Below the pieces are notes generated by a model. It had not been told where the DNA came from, did not search any database, and saw only the letters and a list, made by a program, of their open reading frames with translations. Positions 1 through 30,201 of a DNA stretch of 64,000 nucleotides are shown one piece after another (the first letter of the stretch is position 1; every line of letters starts with the position of its first letter). Made by a program: the position numbers and the translations under genes. The DNA comes from Amoebidium appalachense (taxonomy: Eukaryota; Ichthyosporea), in contig CAVNZM010000002.1 of the NCBI GenBank assembly GCA_963693365.1, positions 3,224,001 through 3,288,000 of the forward strand. Direction: 5' to 3'.

Positions 1-1283
1 CTCAAAATACCCTGGCTGACAACACACACGTGCCCAACTCGTTAATACACACACACGCACACACACACACACACACGGTGGAAGTCTACCCTACCAGAAG
101 GTACGGCACCACCTGGACTTCAAGCTGATGCGCCCCTCCCAGCCAAGCAAAGTGATCAGTGTTCGAGCTGTGTGCGGCAGCAGAGGACACACAGACATGC
201 GGCTGCCTTCCCCGCTTGCGTGTTTTTTTTTTTTTGTTTTTTTTTTCTTTCTATCGATGAACATGCAACCAAACGACTCTTTTTCCTGAAACGGTGGTCA
301 TTGGCTGCAAAAGAGTGCACTTCATTGATGGGATGTACCAACCTTAGAGCCCATGCCTGCACCTTAAGTGCGGAATAATCGTATTACGACTATAATAAAG
401 CAAACAGTCGAGAACTAACCGCCGCTTGGCAGAGCACAGCCACACACTGTGCCGACGTGTCGTCTGAAAATTCAAGTAAATGTGCAGGTGAGCGGTGGGG
501 GGGTTGAATGTGAGCTGTGTGTGTGCGTGTGTGTGTGTATGCACCAGCCAATCAGCACACCCCCAGCATGTACACCAGCCAACCAGCACACAATCACCAG
601 CCTACATATACCTTCCGGTGCATTCACGCACTCACGCATGCGAGCGAATATGAGTAAATGTGTGTGTGTGCGGTGGGGGGGGTTGAATGTGAGCTGTGTG
701 TGTGTATGCACCAGCCAATCAGCAGTATGCACCAACCAATCAGCACCTCATGTACACCAGCCAATCCGGGGGGGGGGGGGAAGGGGGGGGGGGGGGGGGG
801 GGGGTTGTTACACCTTGCCTTTCCAGGGGGGTCGGGTGACGGCGGGGTTGGTGGTGGTGTGGTTGTGCCAGTGGTTGTGCCTGGAAAGTACTGTCAGCAC
901 AGGCCTGACAGGTGTTGTGATGCGTGGCGGCGGGGAGTGTTTAGGCAGGTGGCGGAGAGACTGGGGAGAGAAAGGGCAAAATGTGACGCCAAATCGTCCA
1001 AGCTTAAGGCTGCCACACCGATTAGCCTCCCCTTTCCTCCCCTACTCTCGTTAAGTCACCATAATGCGCAATCACACCCAATCCCGAGCTCTCGAGGATC
1101 CCCCCCCCCCCCCCCCTTTCTTCCCAACCTCAATTAAAACCACACGTCCCTTCAAAAGCCCCTCCCCCCCCCCCCCCCCCCCCCCTCCCCTTCCCTTCCC
1201 AACCTTAATTAAACCCGCATGTCCCTTCAAAAGCGCCCCCCCAGGCCCCCTCCCCCCCCTCCCCCCTTCCCTTCCCTTCGATT

Positions 1284-1337
<54 letters not shown>

Positions 1338-1387
1338 CAAAAAACCTTTAGAACTACCATTTTAAGAACCCAAATCGAGCACAGTAA

Positions 1388-1431
<44 letters not shown>

Positions 1432-2461
1432 TTCCTCCCTCCCTCGAGCCCCTCCCCCCCCCCCCCCCCCCCCCCCCCTCCCCCTCCTCCTCCTCCCCCT
1501 CCTCCTCCTTCCCACATTCAAAGGAAAAGAAAAAAAAAAAGAAAAAAAAAATCTTTTCAAGAAAAAACACTCGCACACCCACCAAATCCTCCCTCTCTCT
1601 GAACATCCACCTGCCCACTGTGCCCACGATACACATAGTATTACACCCACATCACACACATACACACCCACATCACACACATACACACCACCACCACCAC
1701 AATAGCTGCACCGCCACACAGGCACGACAGAGCAACACCCCACGTGACCTTATCCTCCCCAAATGGCCACCTGTAACCAATCAGCACGTGCACACCTCTC
1801 AGGCACGCACCAGTCAATCCGCACTCCCCATGCAAACACACAAGCACACCACCAGCCGGCCCGTCTTTGCTTTAAACTAAAGCCTGTGTTTCTTTTCCGA
1901 TTGGCTAACAAATACGGTGCCAACTGGATCATTTTGTTTTATTGCAACCAGGAAGTTCCAGCTGAGTCTCTAAATGTTTTCATTTACATCTAAAATTAAC
2001 GGAACTAAAAATTAACTAAATACCGATGTCATTCAAAGGTCACACCAAAATTAATCAGATCTAGAAAAGTGTGCAACAACAACCCCACCGCGTCAAGATA
2101 AAAAGAATCAAAAAAAGAAAATAGAAAAAGAAAAAGAAAAAAGAAAGAAAAGAAAAGAAAAGAACAGAGAAAAATGGAAAGGGAAAAAGGGGTGAGAAAA
2201 ACCAAAAACTATACATTTACTATCGTAAGAGAATGAGCCACTCATTCGTACACGGAAATTTCACAAATTTTCATCTAAACATCAAACTTTCCCACGGTTC
2301 AATCATTTTAAATTTCGTTTTGGGGAAAAGGCAACTTCCCCCACCACTAACACTATTTCCTTTTACGCGGTCATTAACAACGGCAAAAATGCTGAAAATA
2401 ACATTTTCACAGATCCACCATGCGACATATCTCAAATCAGACCTATCTAGCCTGTGAAATT
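1..2461. repeat. Repeat-rich intergenic / 3'-flanking DNA
   Basis: No gene is supported here. The stretch holds short (GT)n/(CA)n runs, (AC)n at 1287-1335, poly-C or poly-G runs (about 770-803, 1160-1184, a 42-nt C run at 1390-1431, 1453-1478) and an A/AAAAG-rich patch at 2100-2165. Open frames through 449-1743 are Pro, Gly or His/Thr translations of simple repeats. The part next to 2461 should contain the 3' UTR of the minus-strand Tra2-like gene; no convincing poly(A) signal was found close to its stop. Confidence 0.6.
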
Positions 2462-7031
<4,570 letters not shown>

Positions 7032-10000
7032 GATTGGGAAGTGGCTGGTATTCTGATCGGAAATGTGGATAAGTATTCTGCTGAGTACTGAAGGATGTGA
7101 AGAGTGTGTTTGAAGGTGGGTTGGGAGATGTGGTGTAAAGGAGGTTGGATCTGTGTGTGTGTGTGTGTGTGTGTGTCGAATACTTGTGTACCGTGAGTCC
7201 GGAAACTATCTCTATATCTGTTCGACGGCAGTACTTTGCTGCAAGATGGAACCTAGGAGGTTTCAAACGTTTTCATGCGCGTACAAGTATTTAACGGTGT
7301 AGATGAAAGTGCGCACACAACCATGTCATGTGTATGTCGAATAATTGCTCTGCAAAAAACAGTCGATCGCTGTTTGTGAGCAAATACCTGATTGTGCTGT
7401 GGTGTGAAATAGGGCGTGAAGACTATAGAGATGATGTTGCTGCAGTTGGGCCCTCGTGGCCGAAAAGGAAAGGAAATGGGTATCGTGTGTGCCTCGTCTG
7501 TCAATATAATTCTCATCTACAAAGGTGTTTTCAAAGCGTTGTGTGCCACAGATTCAATCGCATTGTGGGTGTGTGGGCAGTCGGGTTCTAAATGCCCGAT
7601 TTCCAAACCAACCTAATGCTGTTTGTCACCTGTGATCTAACCAAAAGCAAAGGTACCCCTGGTGTACAAAGAGTACAAGTATAAATGCTTGTCCCTCAAG
7701 CAGATGGGCAAGAGTTGCTTTCTGTCCGGAATAAGCTAAGAGCAAGCGTGGCCTGCTGTTTCCACACTCAAACAGAGTTGTGACTTAGGCCTCATCGCAG
7801 CTTGTCAGCGTGCATCTGCAAGAAATTAGAAAGTAGTCATACCTCTTGTGCGTTGCAGAATCTGAGGCTTCGCAGAAAAACACTACCGGGTCATGGCTGT
7901 GTGCCAAAGAATGGCCAAAATAAAACCGGAGGATTCCCGGCCTTAGCAGTGCCGATTTAGCAGCTCCGCCCGTCAACTCAATTTTCTTATCCTCTGTTCT
8001 GTAGTCACTGGCGTGGGCTCTTCCCCACTAAATCCCACAAAAGGACCACTGATGTGGTCAAAGAATCTCTGATAGATACCGTAAACCCCCAGTAACGATA
8101 AGCTACTTACACATCAAACAAGCTTCACACAGAACGATTTTAGAAAGCATGACACCCCTCCATCAAAGGGATCTCCCTCAGTGCTGCTTCTCTCTCTTTG
8201 GTAAGACAAACTACTATTTACGTCAGCTTACGTTGTCTCGGTGTTCCCTGTCACTCTGTACGTGTGCATGCACTGCCAGTGTTTTGAATTCAAACTGTTT
8301 TCCTGTTTCAGCTCTCAAGACGTGTCAACTTGAATCGAAGGCTCGCATTCCATCGGATCGCGCACAGGCCGTAACGTTGATCAGTCGCAATTTCCGCATT
8401 ATTTCCGCCCCGAATCCGCGTTTTCCCGCCGTTTTCCGCCTGAATACCCCCAATTTTTATCGGGCTGAGGTTGACGTCATTTTATTGGCTTACCAATCTT
8501 TCATGCGCCAATCGGAAATATTCGAATCTGTGTGAGCCCAATCAGCGCGCGGCAGTGTATGTTCCAGGAATGTAGATCCGAAGAAAGAAGCATTCTGTTT
8601 GGACACATCTTGATACACGTACAATGAACCGTGGCCGGCCGTGGAGAATACTCCAGACTTCGACGTAGAAAAAAGAAGTATTTTCCAACCTAGCCCCACT
8701 AGCCAACTGTATACAGGTGTACGTACGATGTGCATTTCGCTTCGGGTGCCCACGATTGCTACAAGCATCGACATTTCCGGGGCCATGCAGCCCGCCATCA
8801 GTCCCGCCATCGTGGCCGTTTTGTGGGTCTGGTTGTTTGGGCCGTCATGGTCGTACTCCTGGTGTACACGAATAAGAAGTGACTTGACAACACCGTAACA
8901 ATTGGCCTTGTTAACAAGTCTCTTTGCACTTTTGCATTACTCGCACGTACCTGAATCGGATCTGCTGCATCCATCCCCCCCCCTGCGGCCTCGTTCTGTC
9001 CACTCAGCACTCCAAAAAGGGCTTACACAATTTCCTTATCTGATCTGCGGTTGTGGAACACCGGTACCCTGCACTGTGTGGTCTGCGTGTGCACGTCGGT
9101 ATGTGTGCGTGTGTGTGCGTGCATTTTACGTACGTTTTGAAGTGTTACGCGTGCCCGTGCATGTGCATGTCCATGTGCCTGTGCTTGTGCTTGTGCTTGT
9201 GCGTGTGCGTGTGCAGTGATGAGTGGTGTTTGGCTTTTTTGATTTTGAAACGGGGAGGGGGGTAGTAGTAAGTTGGGGGGGGGGGACCCACCACCCCCGG
9301 GAGGGGTTGGTCTCCCCCCCCCCCCCCACCACCACCCTTCTGTTGGTTTGGGAAGGGCGGGGGGGGGGGGGGGGGGGGGGGGGGGAACCCACCACTCTTT
9401 TTTCCCCAACTGTTTGTAACAGACTCAAGGCGACAAAAAAAAGGTGTTTTTCGGTTTCTTTCCTTTTGTGTGTTTGTGTGTGAGTGTGTGTGTGTGCGCG
9501 CGCGCATGTGTGAGAGAGGCTGGGGGGAGGGGAGGGGGGAGGGGGGCGGATCTGTTTTCGGTGGGGACCGCGGGGAGAAGCGGGTGGGTCAAGGGGAGCC
9601 GGATGGTTGGTGGACAGATGCACGACGATTAGCCAATGGACGAAGATTAGAACCGTGGTGCAAAAAAACATGCAAAGACAGCAGTGCTCAATGCTGAGAC
9701 TGGGAGGCTGCAGCTAGATCTTTGCTGAGGTCAGCTGACCTCATACAAACAATTTACTGGGCTGTGCACGCTCCTTAGCCAACGGGTTAAAATTTCCCCA
9801 GGCTATGTGGCACAACTCACTCCACCTCCAAGTTCGATTGGAAAATTTCCATGCAAGCTACACGGTATCTACGCCTGGCCTTCCTTCCAGGTGCATCTTG
9901 GGAACAGAGAGAAAAATATTGATACCACAGTAACGTTATGAATATATAGACCTAGGGGCATCACACACGGTTTTTTTTGCAACTGGTTTTCTCTTAGAGC

Positions 10001-10140
10001 TTCGCTGCAATTAGCTGCTGCAGTTGCCGCTGCTAGTATACATTCAATATTAATGGCACACAACTTGGGCCAAAATCTCGACACGAGATCATGCAAAAAA
10101 ACCATTGCCACCAATCCTTAGCAATCTGCCTTATTCAAAG

Positions 10141-10188
<48 letters not shown>

Positions 10189-11220
10189 AAAAAAAAAAGG
10201 AAAGAAAAAGAAAAACAGAGAACTTATATCTTACCCACTGCGTTGGAAAACCCGATTCTCTCTGTATCGTATTGATTACTTCATCTCAAGTATCTGCTAA
10301 CCAAAGTTGAAGATGAACCTGTACATATAGCTGTGTTTCCGAAAACGCTTATAGACCGTGTAAACCAAACTTCGGAAAAAACACACATTCCTTAAAAAAC
10401 ATGCCAGCTACATAGACTGCAGAGTCGAGCCTCCGAGCTTGAGTCAGATGACCAACAGAGCAGAGGGCAGTGGATAAGTGAGAGTCGATCTCCAGGGAAT
10501 TTACATTGCTCTTACTATTGCTGACTAAATAGTATCTGACATTCCTCCAAGATGGTGCATTTTGATTAGTTTAAATATTGTATAAATATTTAAATGCAGT
10601 TAAACAGGACTAACTCGCGAATCAATAAAACCAGTAAACATCTCATGAGATTAGGTTTCTAAATTTTATAGAGGTAGCATTGTCACAGAGATTTGCACTG
10701 CTCTGTCTATTATTATCTTTTCCTGTGCCCATGCACCGTCACCGTGACAGCCTCGGCGACAGTGAACGCCCGACCCCTTCAAGCGGCAGGGTGCACCACA
10801 CGTACACACACGGCAGGAAGAAAACTGAGTGCATGTTCTATCTTATTGCTCACACACAGTTGTAATGTTGTTAGGTTTTTGTTTGGTTTAGGTGCATCTG
10901 AGCATTTCTATCTCACCTGTTTCATAAACATATGCGTTGTGGAATTGGCTTTCTGTGACACGAACTCGAGGGAAAGCTGAGCACGCGTGCTAACTCCAGG
11001 GGTTAGGTAGGCAGTAGGACCGCATATTGTTTCTGCTTATCCTCAATATTGAATCCAACAGCACCTACGTGTTTACACACACACACATGCCAATTAGTTT
11101 TCCACGCTCTTTCCCTACTCACCGTTTGTACTAGACAAGCACACACCAAACCACACACATCGACCCCACACACCCCATACAAAATGCCTCCCCCACCCCC
11201 TCCACCCCCCACCCCCACCT
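7032..11220. other. Intergenic region between divergent genes
   Basis: This 4.2 kb separates the start codons of the minus-strand Tra2-like gene and the plus-strand WCA-like gene, so it should contain both promoters and 5' UTRs. At 8470-8560 there is a CRE-like TGACGTCA with two nearby CCAAT motifs in relatively GC-balanced unique sequence, a reasonable promoter candidate. Another AT-rich stretch (TATAAATATTTAAA) lies at about 10580-10595. Simple repeats: (GT)n at 7148-7176, (GTGCTT)n at 9178-9215, poly-G at 9358-9385 and C38-A18 at 10141-10198. Open frames at 8490-9010 on either strand show no recognisable domain. Confidence 0.45.
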
Positions 11221-22897
<11,677 letters not shown>

Positions 22898-23242
22898 AGC
22901 TAATAACCATTTGTGGCAAGGACTGGTAGGCACCGTCCAATGAAAATCGTGTGCTGGCAGTATTTGTACAAAGTGAGCATCTAAGCCTATCTGGGTAATG
23001 TTTTATAGGTAATGTGTTTGTGATCAGAATGTTTGTAGGGTTGATACTACGGATCAGTATGCAGTGTGTTGCATATGTTGAGCCTATGATTAAAGAGTGA
23101 TGCTTGGACTTATGTAAAAAATGCAAGAAATGTTGTTTGCTATTTGGAGTGCATTATAGGTTTTTGGTAGCCTGTATCGGGAGAGGGGGTGGGGGGGGGG
23201 GGGGGGGGGTCTGACGTGTGTGCGTGTGTGTGATGTGTGCTT

Positions 23243-23273
<31 letters not shown>

Positions 23274-24021
23274 ATAGTAGGAGCTGATGTTGCCAGGGTT
23301 GTCTGTGCCGTTTGTATTTTTTTTTTTTCTCCCGATAATTGTTTTCCAATCGATACGTGTTTCATTCTCGTTCTGTCGCGGGCACCTCTATTTTCCGGAT
23401 TATTCCCTTAAAATTTGCTGTTGTTTGGGTGGGTTAATGTTGATAGTTGCTCAGGGATATATTGGGACTGGTTTCTTTTCCTTTCGGCAAAAAAAAAAAA
23501 AAAAAAAAAGGTGTGTGTGTGTGTGTTGGGGGGGGGGGGGGGGGGGGGGGGGCTTTCGATAACTAGTGTCTTACTTCAAAAACAAACCAATATTTAATTA
23601 TAAAACAGAATGTGGAAACTAATATTTGCAGTGTGTTATATGTCCACACACTGCTTATGGCAATCAACTTGAGTCGAATACCGTTCTATGTTCTAGTGGT
23701 AAATCTCGTCTGTATGCATAAATAGCGCCTACTGATGATTTCTGTTGATATAATTATGGCATGCGGCATGGAGTTAAATTGCTTGAGGGTTAAAAGAAAA
23801 CTGAATAAAATGATTGGATGTCCAATGACGTACATAATACATGATGGTGCATCCTTCTTTGTATCTTGATCGGTTGAATAAGTCAACATAAAAAACAGAA
23901 AAGAAAAAAGATGTCGAAAGCGATCAAGCGGGTGTTCCGGCATAGGCAATATTGATTCCACAGCCATGGCCTCTATAAGGGATCCAATTGTGTTTTTTTT
24001 TTTTTTTTTGTGTGTTTTTTT

Positions 24022-24077
<56 letters not shown>

Positions 24078-24458
24078 AAGCGAACACAAGTCTGAAAAGC
24101 GAAACGGGTCCTAGGCTCAGGGTTGGCAACGTCCCTAGGGGGGGGGGGGGGGGGGGGGCCTGGTCCAATGACGGTGGGCGGCCGAATGATACCATGAAAG
24201 TTCCACTCATGGTTACAACCTTTCCCAGAAAATCCTCCGTACGTGTTGCATTGCAAATTAAGTGACATAAATCCCGCCCTAAAGAATCTACTCTGACATG
24301 TAATCGCACGTGCACCGGGGCCGGCCCGGATGGAACATCGAGTCTACCACTGGAAGGGCTAGCCAATTAGGTGTTGCAACGGTTACCCACCCCCCCCCCC
24401 CCTCCCCCCGGGGAACCCTTCCACCCTCCCGTCCTTCTTCCATTCTCCTTCTCCCCCC

Positions 24459-24492
<34 letters not shown>

Positions 24493-24811
24493 CCCCGGTC
24501 CCGTCTCAAGGGGTTCCCCCGGCAGCCTTTCCTCCGACATCAATGTTCACACAATACACGTGTGTTTAGTCGGGGAAAGGGTTTATGTAGATTCCAAGGC
24601 TTAAATCCCCCCCCCCCCCCCCCCCCCTTCCCTCCACAGTGATCCCCCCCCCCTCCCCCCATCCCTCCAAAACCCACCCACCCACCCGCCCACCCCCTTC
24701 CTTTTCCACGGCACATCCCAAACGTTACACACGAAATTCTTCCTCACATTGCAACCCTAACCTCCGCATCCCGGCTAGCATTTAGTTCCCACATTGAATA
24801 TACTTTTTCGT

Positions 24812-24859
<48 letters not shown>

Positions 24860-25446
24860 CCCCCCCTCCGCCCCCCGCCGCCTTTTTTTTTTTTTTTTTT
24901 TTTTTTTTAGCGAGTCTTGTCCTGCACAGATCTGCCATCTTTACGTGTTGGTAGATCCCAAATCACAAAAACACACCAATTGCATGTTGAACACAAAAGG
25001 ACCCTGGTCCGAATCACTGCGCTCAAAACTGCGCATGCACAAATTATTTACTGCGTACACAAATTTACACCTTACGAATTGTACGGTGGAAAGAAAACGT
25101 CCGCATGCGCGCCCACACACACACATGATGCATTGCACCGTGATTATTATTTACAAGACCAGCCACACAGTGTTACGCACGTGCAAAGACTCGCACTGGT
25201 TTAAAGTGCATTATATATAGGACATCTCATATGGACATGCAAATGCTTTTAGACGAAACTTCTTCTGCCCATGGCACAAGCTGGTTTCTGAAAAGATGTT
25301 CATGTTAGGAAGAAAGGACTTTGTCCTCCAGATGTTTCAAATAATTGCATATCTTTCGCCAAAAATTGAGAGCTCTTATTATCATTATTTGCGTATCGCA
25401 ATCCAAACAAATTACGTGCACTCTTTACAGCCCCCCCCCCCCCCCC

Positions 25447-25486
<40 letters not shown>

Positions 25487-25734
25487 CCCCCCGCCCGCCC
25501 CCACAAACACACACACACCCAGTGGCACCCTCCACCCCCAGGCCTCCCCCCCTCCCCACCCCCCTTCTCCCCCCCCTCCCCCCCCCCCCCAAAAAAAAAA
25601 AACAAAAAGTCGCAGAACAGACACTGTATAAACCGAGGAGGACAGAGAATAATAGAACAAGAACCGTTATATTTGGGGGGGGGGGGGGGGGGGGGGGGGG
25701 GGAGGAGAAAAGAAAGGAAAAAAAAAAAGGCACC
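22898..25734. other. 3' UTR, homopolymer tracts and unassigned sequence
   Basis: The first 200 bp are probably the 3' UTR of the WCA-like gene, with an ATTAAA at 23089-23094. The rest contains poly-G tracts at 23245-23273, 23527-23552 and a 54-nt run at 24022-24075, poly-C tracts at 24461-24491, 24814-24858 and 25431-25485, and A or T runs. On the minus strand around 23926-23966 an open segment (AMAVESILPMPEHPLD) follows an AG and looks exon-like, but it cannot be joined to anything. Confidence 0.4.
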
Positions 25735-26990
25735 TCAGCTCAAAGACTTACTGAGTCCCACAACCTCACGAATAAACAATGCCCCTACGACAGCAAAACA
25801 GCAGCCGGCCATCACCAAAGCCCACGGCAGGCCCTCATCACCCAGGCCCTCCCTCATTGCAGAAATAACAAAAGTTACGATCAACTGCGGCACACAAATG
25901 ATCAGGTTAAGAATTCCCATTTGCACGCCTACGGATAAACTATCCTCCTTCCCTTCCTGGTTATGCTTCCCGACAATCGCAAAAGGAAACGACTTAATTG
26001 CTAAACGGGAATGGATATAAGAATAGCTACGGTGTATGCCATTCCGACGGTTTGGGGACCAAACTTGGACAAAAACATAATCACCGCTCCGACTAAGAGA
26101 AACGCCGAATATACGAACCTCGTTCGCCGTAATATTCCATAAGTCACCAGCCCGGCCAAAAGCATCGAATTACATATCTGTAACACGTTTGCATAAACAC
26201 CGGAAAGTGAATAGTTGCTTAACCCTTTGTTGAATGCCGCGGTACCATCCGGTGTACAGTTATCCCAGCTGCACCCACCGTAAACATTAATTCCAAATTA
26301 CGTAGATGCCGTGGGCCACCAAGCAAACAGCGAAGCCCACGAAAAAAACTGCACAAAAGCTACGACGGCCAAGCGAATGTCCATGTGCCTTATCGCCATG
26401 AAAACACCAACAAAGGGTTCGTAGAGAGAAGATGAGGGTGCGGGTGTAGAGTTTGGGGCCTCATGTACGAGAAAACATGTAAGGCAGATGAAAAAAACGT
26501 TTATAGCCATCACGGTGCCGAACAGAGCAACGAGGTCATCTTCGCTGTGATACATTGTATTCATCAATTGCAACCATATCCCAGAAATCCACCGCAACCT
26601 TGAAAAAACGAAGATAGAAGCTGCCCTGTTGCTTGTTGTGAAGGAGGGGAAACATCTGAAACGAACGCGCGAAGGGGTGTTTGTATGACGTTTATTGTCA
26701 CGTCGACGAAAATGGCGAGAATGAAAGAGACCGGCAACACAATCGCAGGGGGGAAAATATACCGCGCCCCTGCGAAAAGCATTGATATGGTAACCATCAG
26801 AAGCAGTCCACCCAAGAGTTACGGCCTTCTCCGGCCAAAGCGGGAGCGGCAACGATCAGAGAAGGAGCCCGTAATGGGGCCGAAAATCCAAATGTTTGTG
26901 GCCCAAAAAGTGGACAGCCCCAGGCCTTCCATTAAGGGAGTTATGAGGCCAAACTCTGTCTGCCAGATTGTTCCTGGTCGAGGGTCTGGG
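25735..26990 (-). pseudogene. SLC45/SUT-like MFS sugar transporter, degenerate
   Basis: The minus strand encodes pieces of one MFS protein in three frames. The order is an IWQTEFGLITPL first-helix segment, the FGRRRP loop motif typical of SLC45/sucrose-H+ symporters, hydrophobic helices, PLRAFVSDVSPPSQQATG, then FAWWPTAST, INVYGG and a final pair of helices ending near 25735. Lesions: an in-frame TAA at 26821-26819, a frameshift near 26570, a second TAA at 26300-26298, and another frameshift near 26010. No initiator Met or full first helix was found upstream. TAA is a normal stop in neighbouring genes, so recoding is not a good explanation. Intact members move sucrose or other sugars with protons across membranes. 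Clustered sequencing errors or undetected introns are possible alternatives to a pseudogene. Confidence 0.7.
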
Positions 26991-27878
26991 TATCCATGAT
27001 GTTATCAGTATATTCGTACTGCTCATGAAATTTTTTTCCTATTGCTGTTTATGGTCCTGTGCTTGGCCTTCTTCTCAGGTGTATGTGTGTGGACGGACGT
27101 GTATTCGAGCTTTGCGGTTGCGACCACTTTTTTAAGACTGGACAGAATACAGGATCACCGCATATAATATGTAGGCTATACTCCAGACAAGCTCATGTAT
27201 TGATTTGATTGTCAATGATTGAATGATGGTGATTGACTGAGCCTGCAGAAACTGACGGAGGCATATTCACGAACGGTCGGAGTCCAAATATCGAGGGGTT
27301 TACGCTGTTAAATATCGAGACCCAAAATAGACAACAAAGAATTTTGCATAACATTTGAACACTATTCTGCATGCAACACCGTATTCTTGGGTTTCCATTT
27401 TCTATACCGGGAGCTGAAATGCATCGAAACACCTATTTTTATCCATCGATAACTCTGGAATGCTTTTGTGTCGAGTGTTGCGGAATGTGCGCAAAAATAG
27501 TTACGGTTTCGAGCCCTGACCTTTACAACCCTGTGTAAATTCTACTTCTCTTAGTCCCACAAACTTTACTCGAAACGACTTGCGAATGTTTCTGCCGTAT
27601 GTACACGCACAAAAATGGGTAGCTGGCAGGCTACCGAACATTTGATTATAATACCTAAAAGTAGCCTGCAGGACAGTTAGATGCTTGCAACACGCACATT
27701 TACTTCGATCGCGTCGTCTAAACCTGTTGCAAGAATACAAATGCATTTCATACACAGACACGCACGCACACACACACACGCACCGTGCACACACACACAC
27801 GCACACACACACATTGTGACACACACACACACACACACGTGCACACACACACACACACGTGCACACACACACACACAT

Positions 27879-27956
<78 letters not shown>

Positions 27957-28161
27957 ACACACACAAACACACACAGACAAACAAACACACACACACAAAA
28001 CAAAAACACGTTAGCATACACACACACCATACTATGGTGTGTGCGTGTGTGTGTTAATGTAAACGCGGCACACTAACTAACACGCACATACACACACAAA
28101 CATACACACAGGCGCGCACGCACACACACACATGCACACACATACCTACACACAAATTCAT

Positions 28162-28245
<84 letters not shown>

Positions 28246-28391
28246 CACACACAGTGTCACACACACCGGCACCCACCTACCCACACACACACACACGCGC
28301 GCATGCGCACGCCACTATCCAGTTGCCCGATTGAAATCCTCCCCCCCCCCCTCCCCCCCCCCCCTCCCCCCACCCACCCACCCACCCACCC

Positions 28392-28425
<34 letters not shown>

Positions 28426-30170
28426 CACTCAAACACTATGAAAAAGAAAAAGGGGAACCCCAGCGTATTGAATACTTCATAATATGTTCATCATCCCGGA
28501 TTATCTCCATGATTTTTCTAGATAGATTCCGAACCGGGGACAGAGAGGGCCGAAAGGAAACAATATTCTGCAGTTGAAGATTCACAGTCTTTATTTCGCT
28601 ACGTGTACAACTCTAGTTATTCTCTCTCTTGTGTTTTGTTTTACAATCTTCATCTCGTAACGGTTACAACTCTGGGCTTTCTCTTTAGTACTGTGGTCGG
28701 CTTTACAATCATTATCTCGTTACAACTCTAATTATGTATTCTCTTTCATGTTTTTTTCAGTGGTTTACATCACCAGAACCCTGCAGCTGTGCGCATTATT
28801 GTGAGCCCTAATACACAACCACACACACACACACACACCACACACACTATAGTGGCTCCCTAGGGCTAGCCCACTCAAAGGCCCTCAAGCTCAGCGTTAT
28901 ACTATATATCATAATCATCATTTAATGTAAAAAGGGCAAAAACCAACACCAGGCCGATAACCTTACACGTGACACCAAATGCATGCTCTATGTATGTATA
29001 GACGTTCCTCGTGCGCACATATGTGCACCTCGGCTCCTTAAGGTCCACCTTTGACTCTGAAGATTTGCAATTGTTAAAAACAGATCGGCAGATGTCATTT
29101 CTTTGACGTCTTGCTTGAGCAAGTTGTGGATTATGTATATAGTATTACTGATGTGTCACGAGAATACCAATCGATGTAATTAACGACCAATTAACTAAAT
29201 CAAATGTCGACATACGTGGTTCCCCATGCCTTCACCTATACTCCTGCATAACACTCTCGACCAGAGCACCTTTGTACACGAATAGACACAACCAACTAGG
29301 TAACGCAGTAAAGCTTAACAATCTCCCACTTATCGTTGGTGTAACAGTTCCGTTGTGCTCTGCACAACATCATTTTTTAATCTGCTTGCCTTACAAAACA
29401 GCACGCACACCACACACACACACACACACACACACACCAGCACCACCACCACCATCTCCAAACCCTCTCCCTCACTGCTATCTAAGCCTTTGCTTCAACG
29501 TACTAAATGTGCTTACCTAGACCATATGTGGCTTTATCTTGTGTCCTGTGACCCCCCTCCCCCCCCTTCCCCCCCCCCCCCCCTCCCCCCCTCCAACCCT
29601 GCAATTTTTGTTAATCGATGAGTGGCGCCAAACTTTTATCAAGTTGTCCCTCGTGTATCCCCCTGTGCTTCTCGTTTGTTCTCAGCAATTCTCAGAACCT
29701 TGAATCAAGTGCCCCCCCCTCCCTTCCCCCAGTGCACACATGCAGATGACACCAACCCCACCGCATCCGACAAACACACAAACACACATTTTGACCACAT
29801 CTTGAACACGTACATGCGGAACACACACATGTGTACACACACAGTACATTGTGCACATGCACACAAACACACATAACGCGAAACACACACACACACTGAC
29901 ACACATACACTACGTCGACTGCCCCCTCCACCACGCACGTACACACGTGCCTGCGCATGCCAGAAAAAGAAGAGTTACAAACATGCATACACACACATGC
30001 ACACATAATACACACACGCGCGCACACACATGCACATTGGGCAGAACGCACGAGCACAGTCACTGTGCATGAAATGGTTACTCTTTCATACTGCCCGCTC
30101 CTCCCCCCTTTACCCCCCAACCCCCAACTCCAACCCCCTACCCCCCCACCCTTTCCCCTTTTCCAATCCC

Positions 30171-30201
<31 letters not shown>

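Noticed and set aside
8490-9010. Pair of roughly 70-106-codon frames on both strands
   Set aside because: There is no recognisable domain, no splice continuity and opposing frames overlap. The region looks more like promoter DNA.
25735-26990. Reassigned TAA codon explaining the in-frame stops in the transporter
   Set aside because: TAA ends the WCA-like and AAAP genes cleanly, and the frameshifts would remain unexplained.
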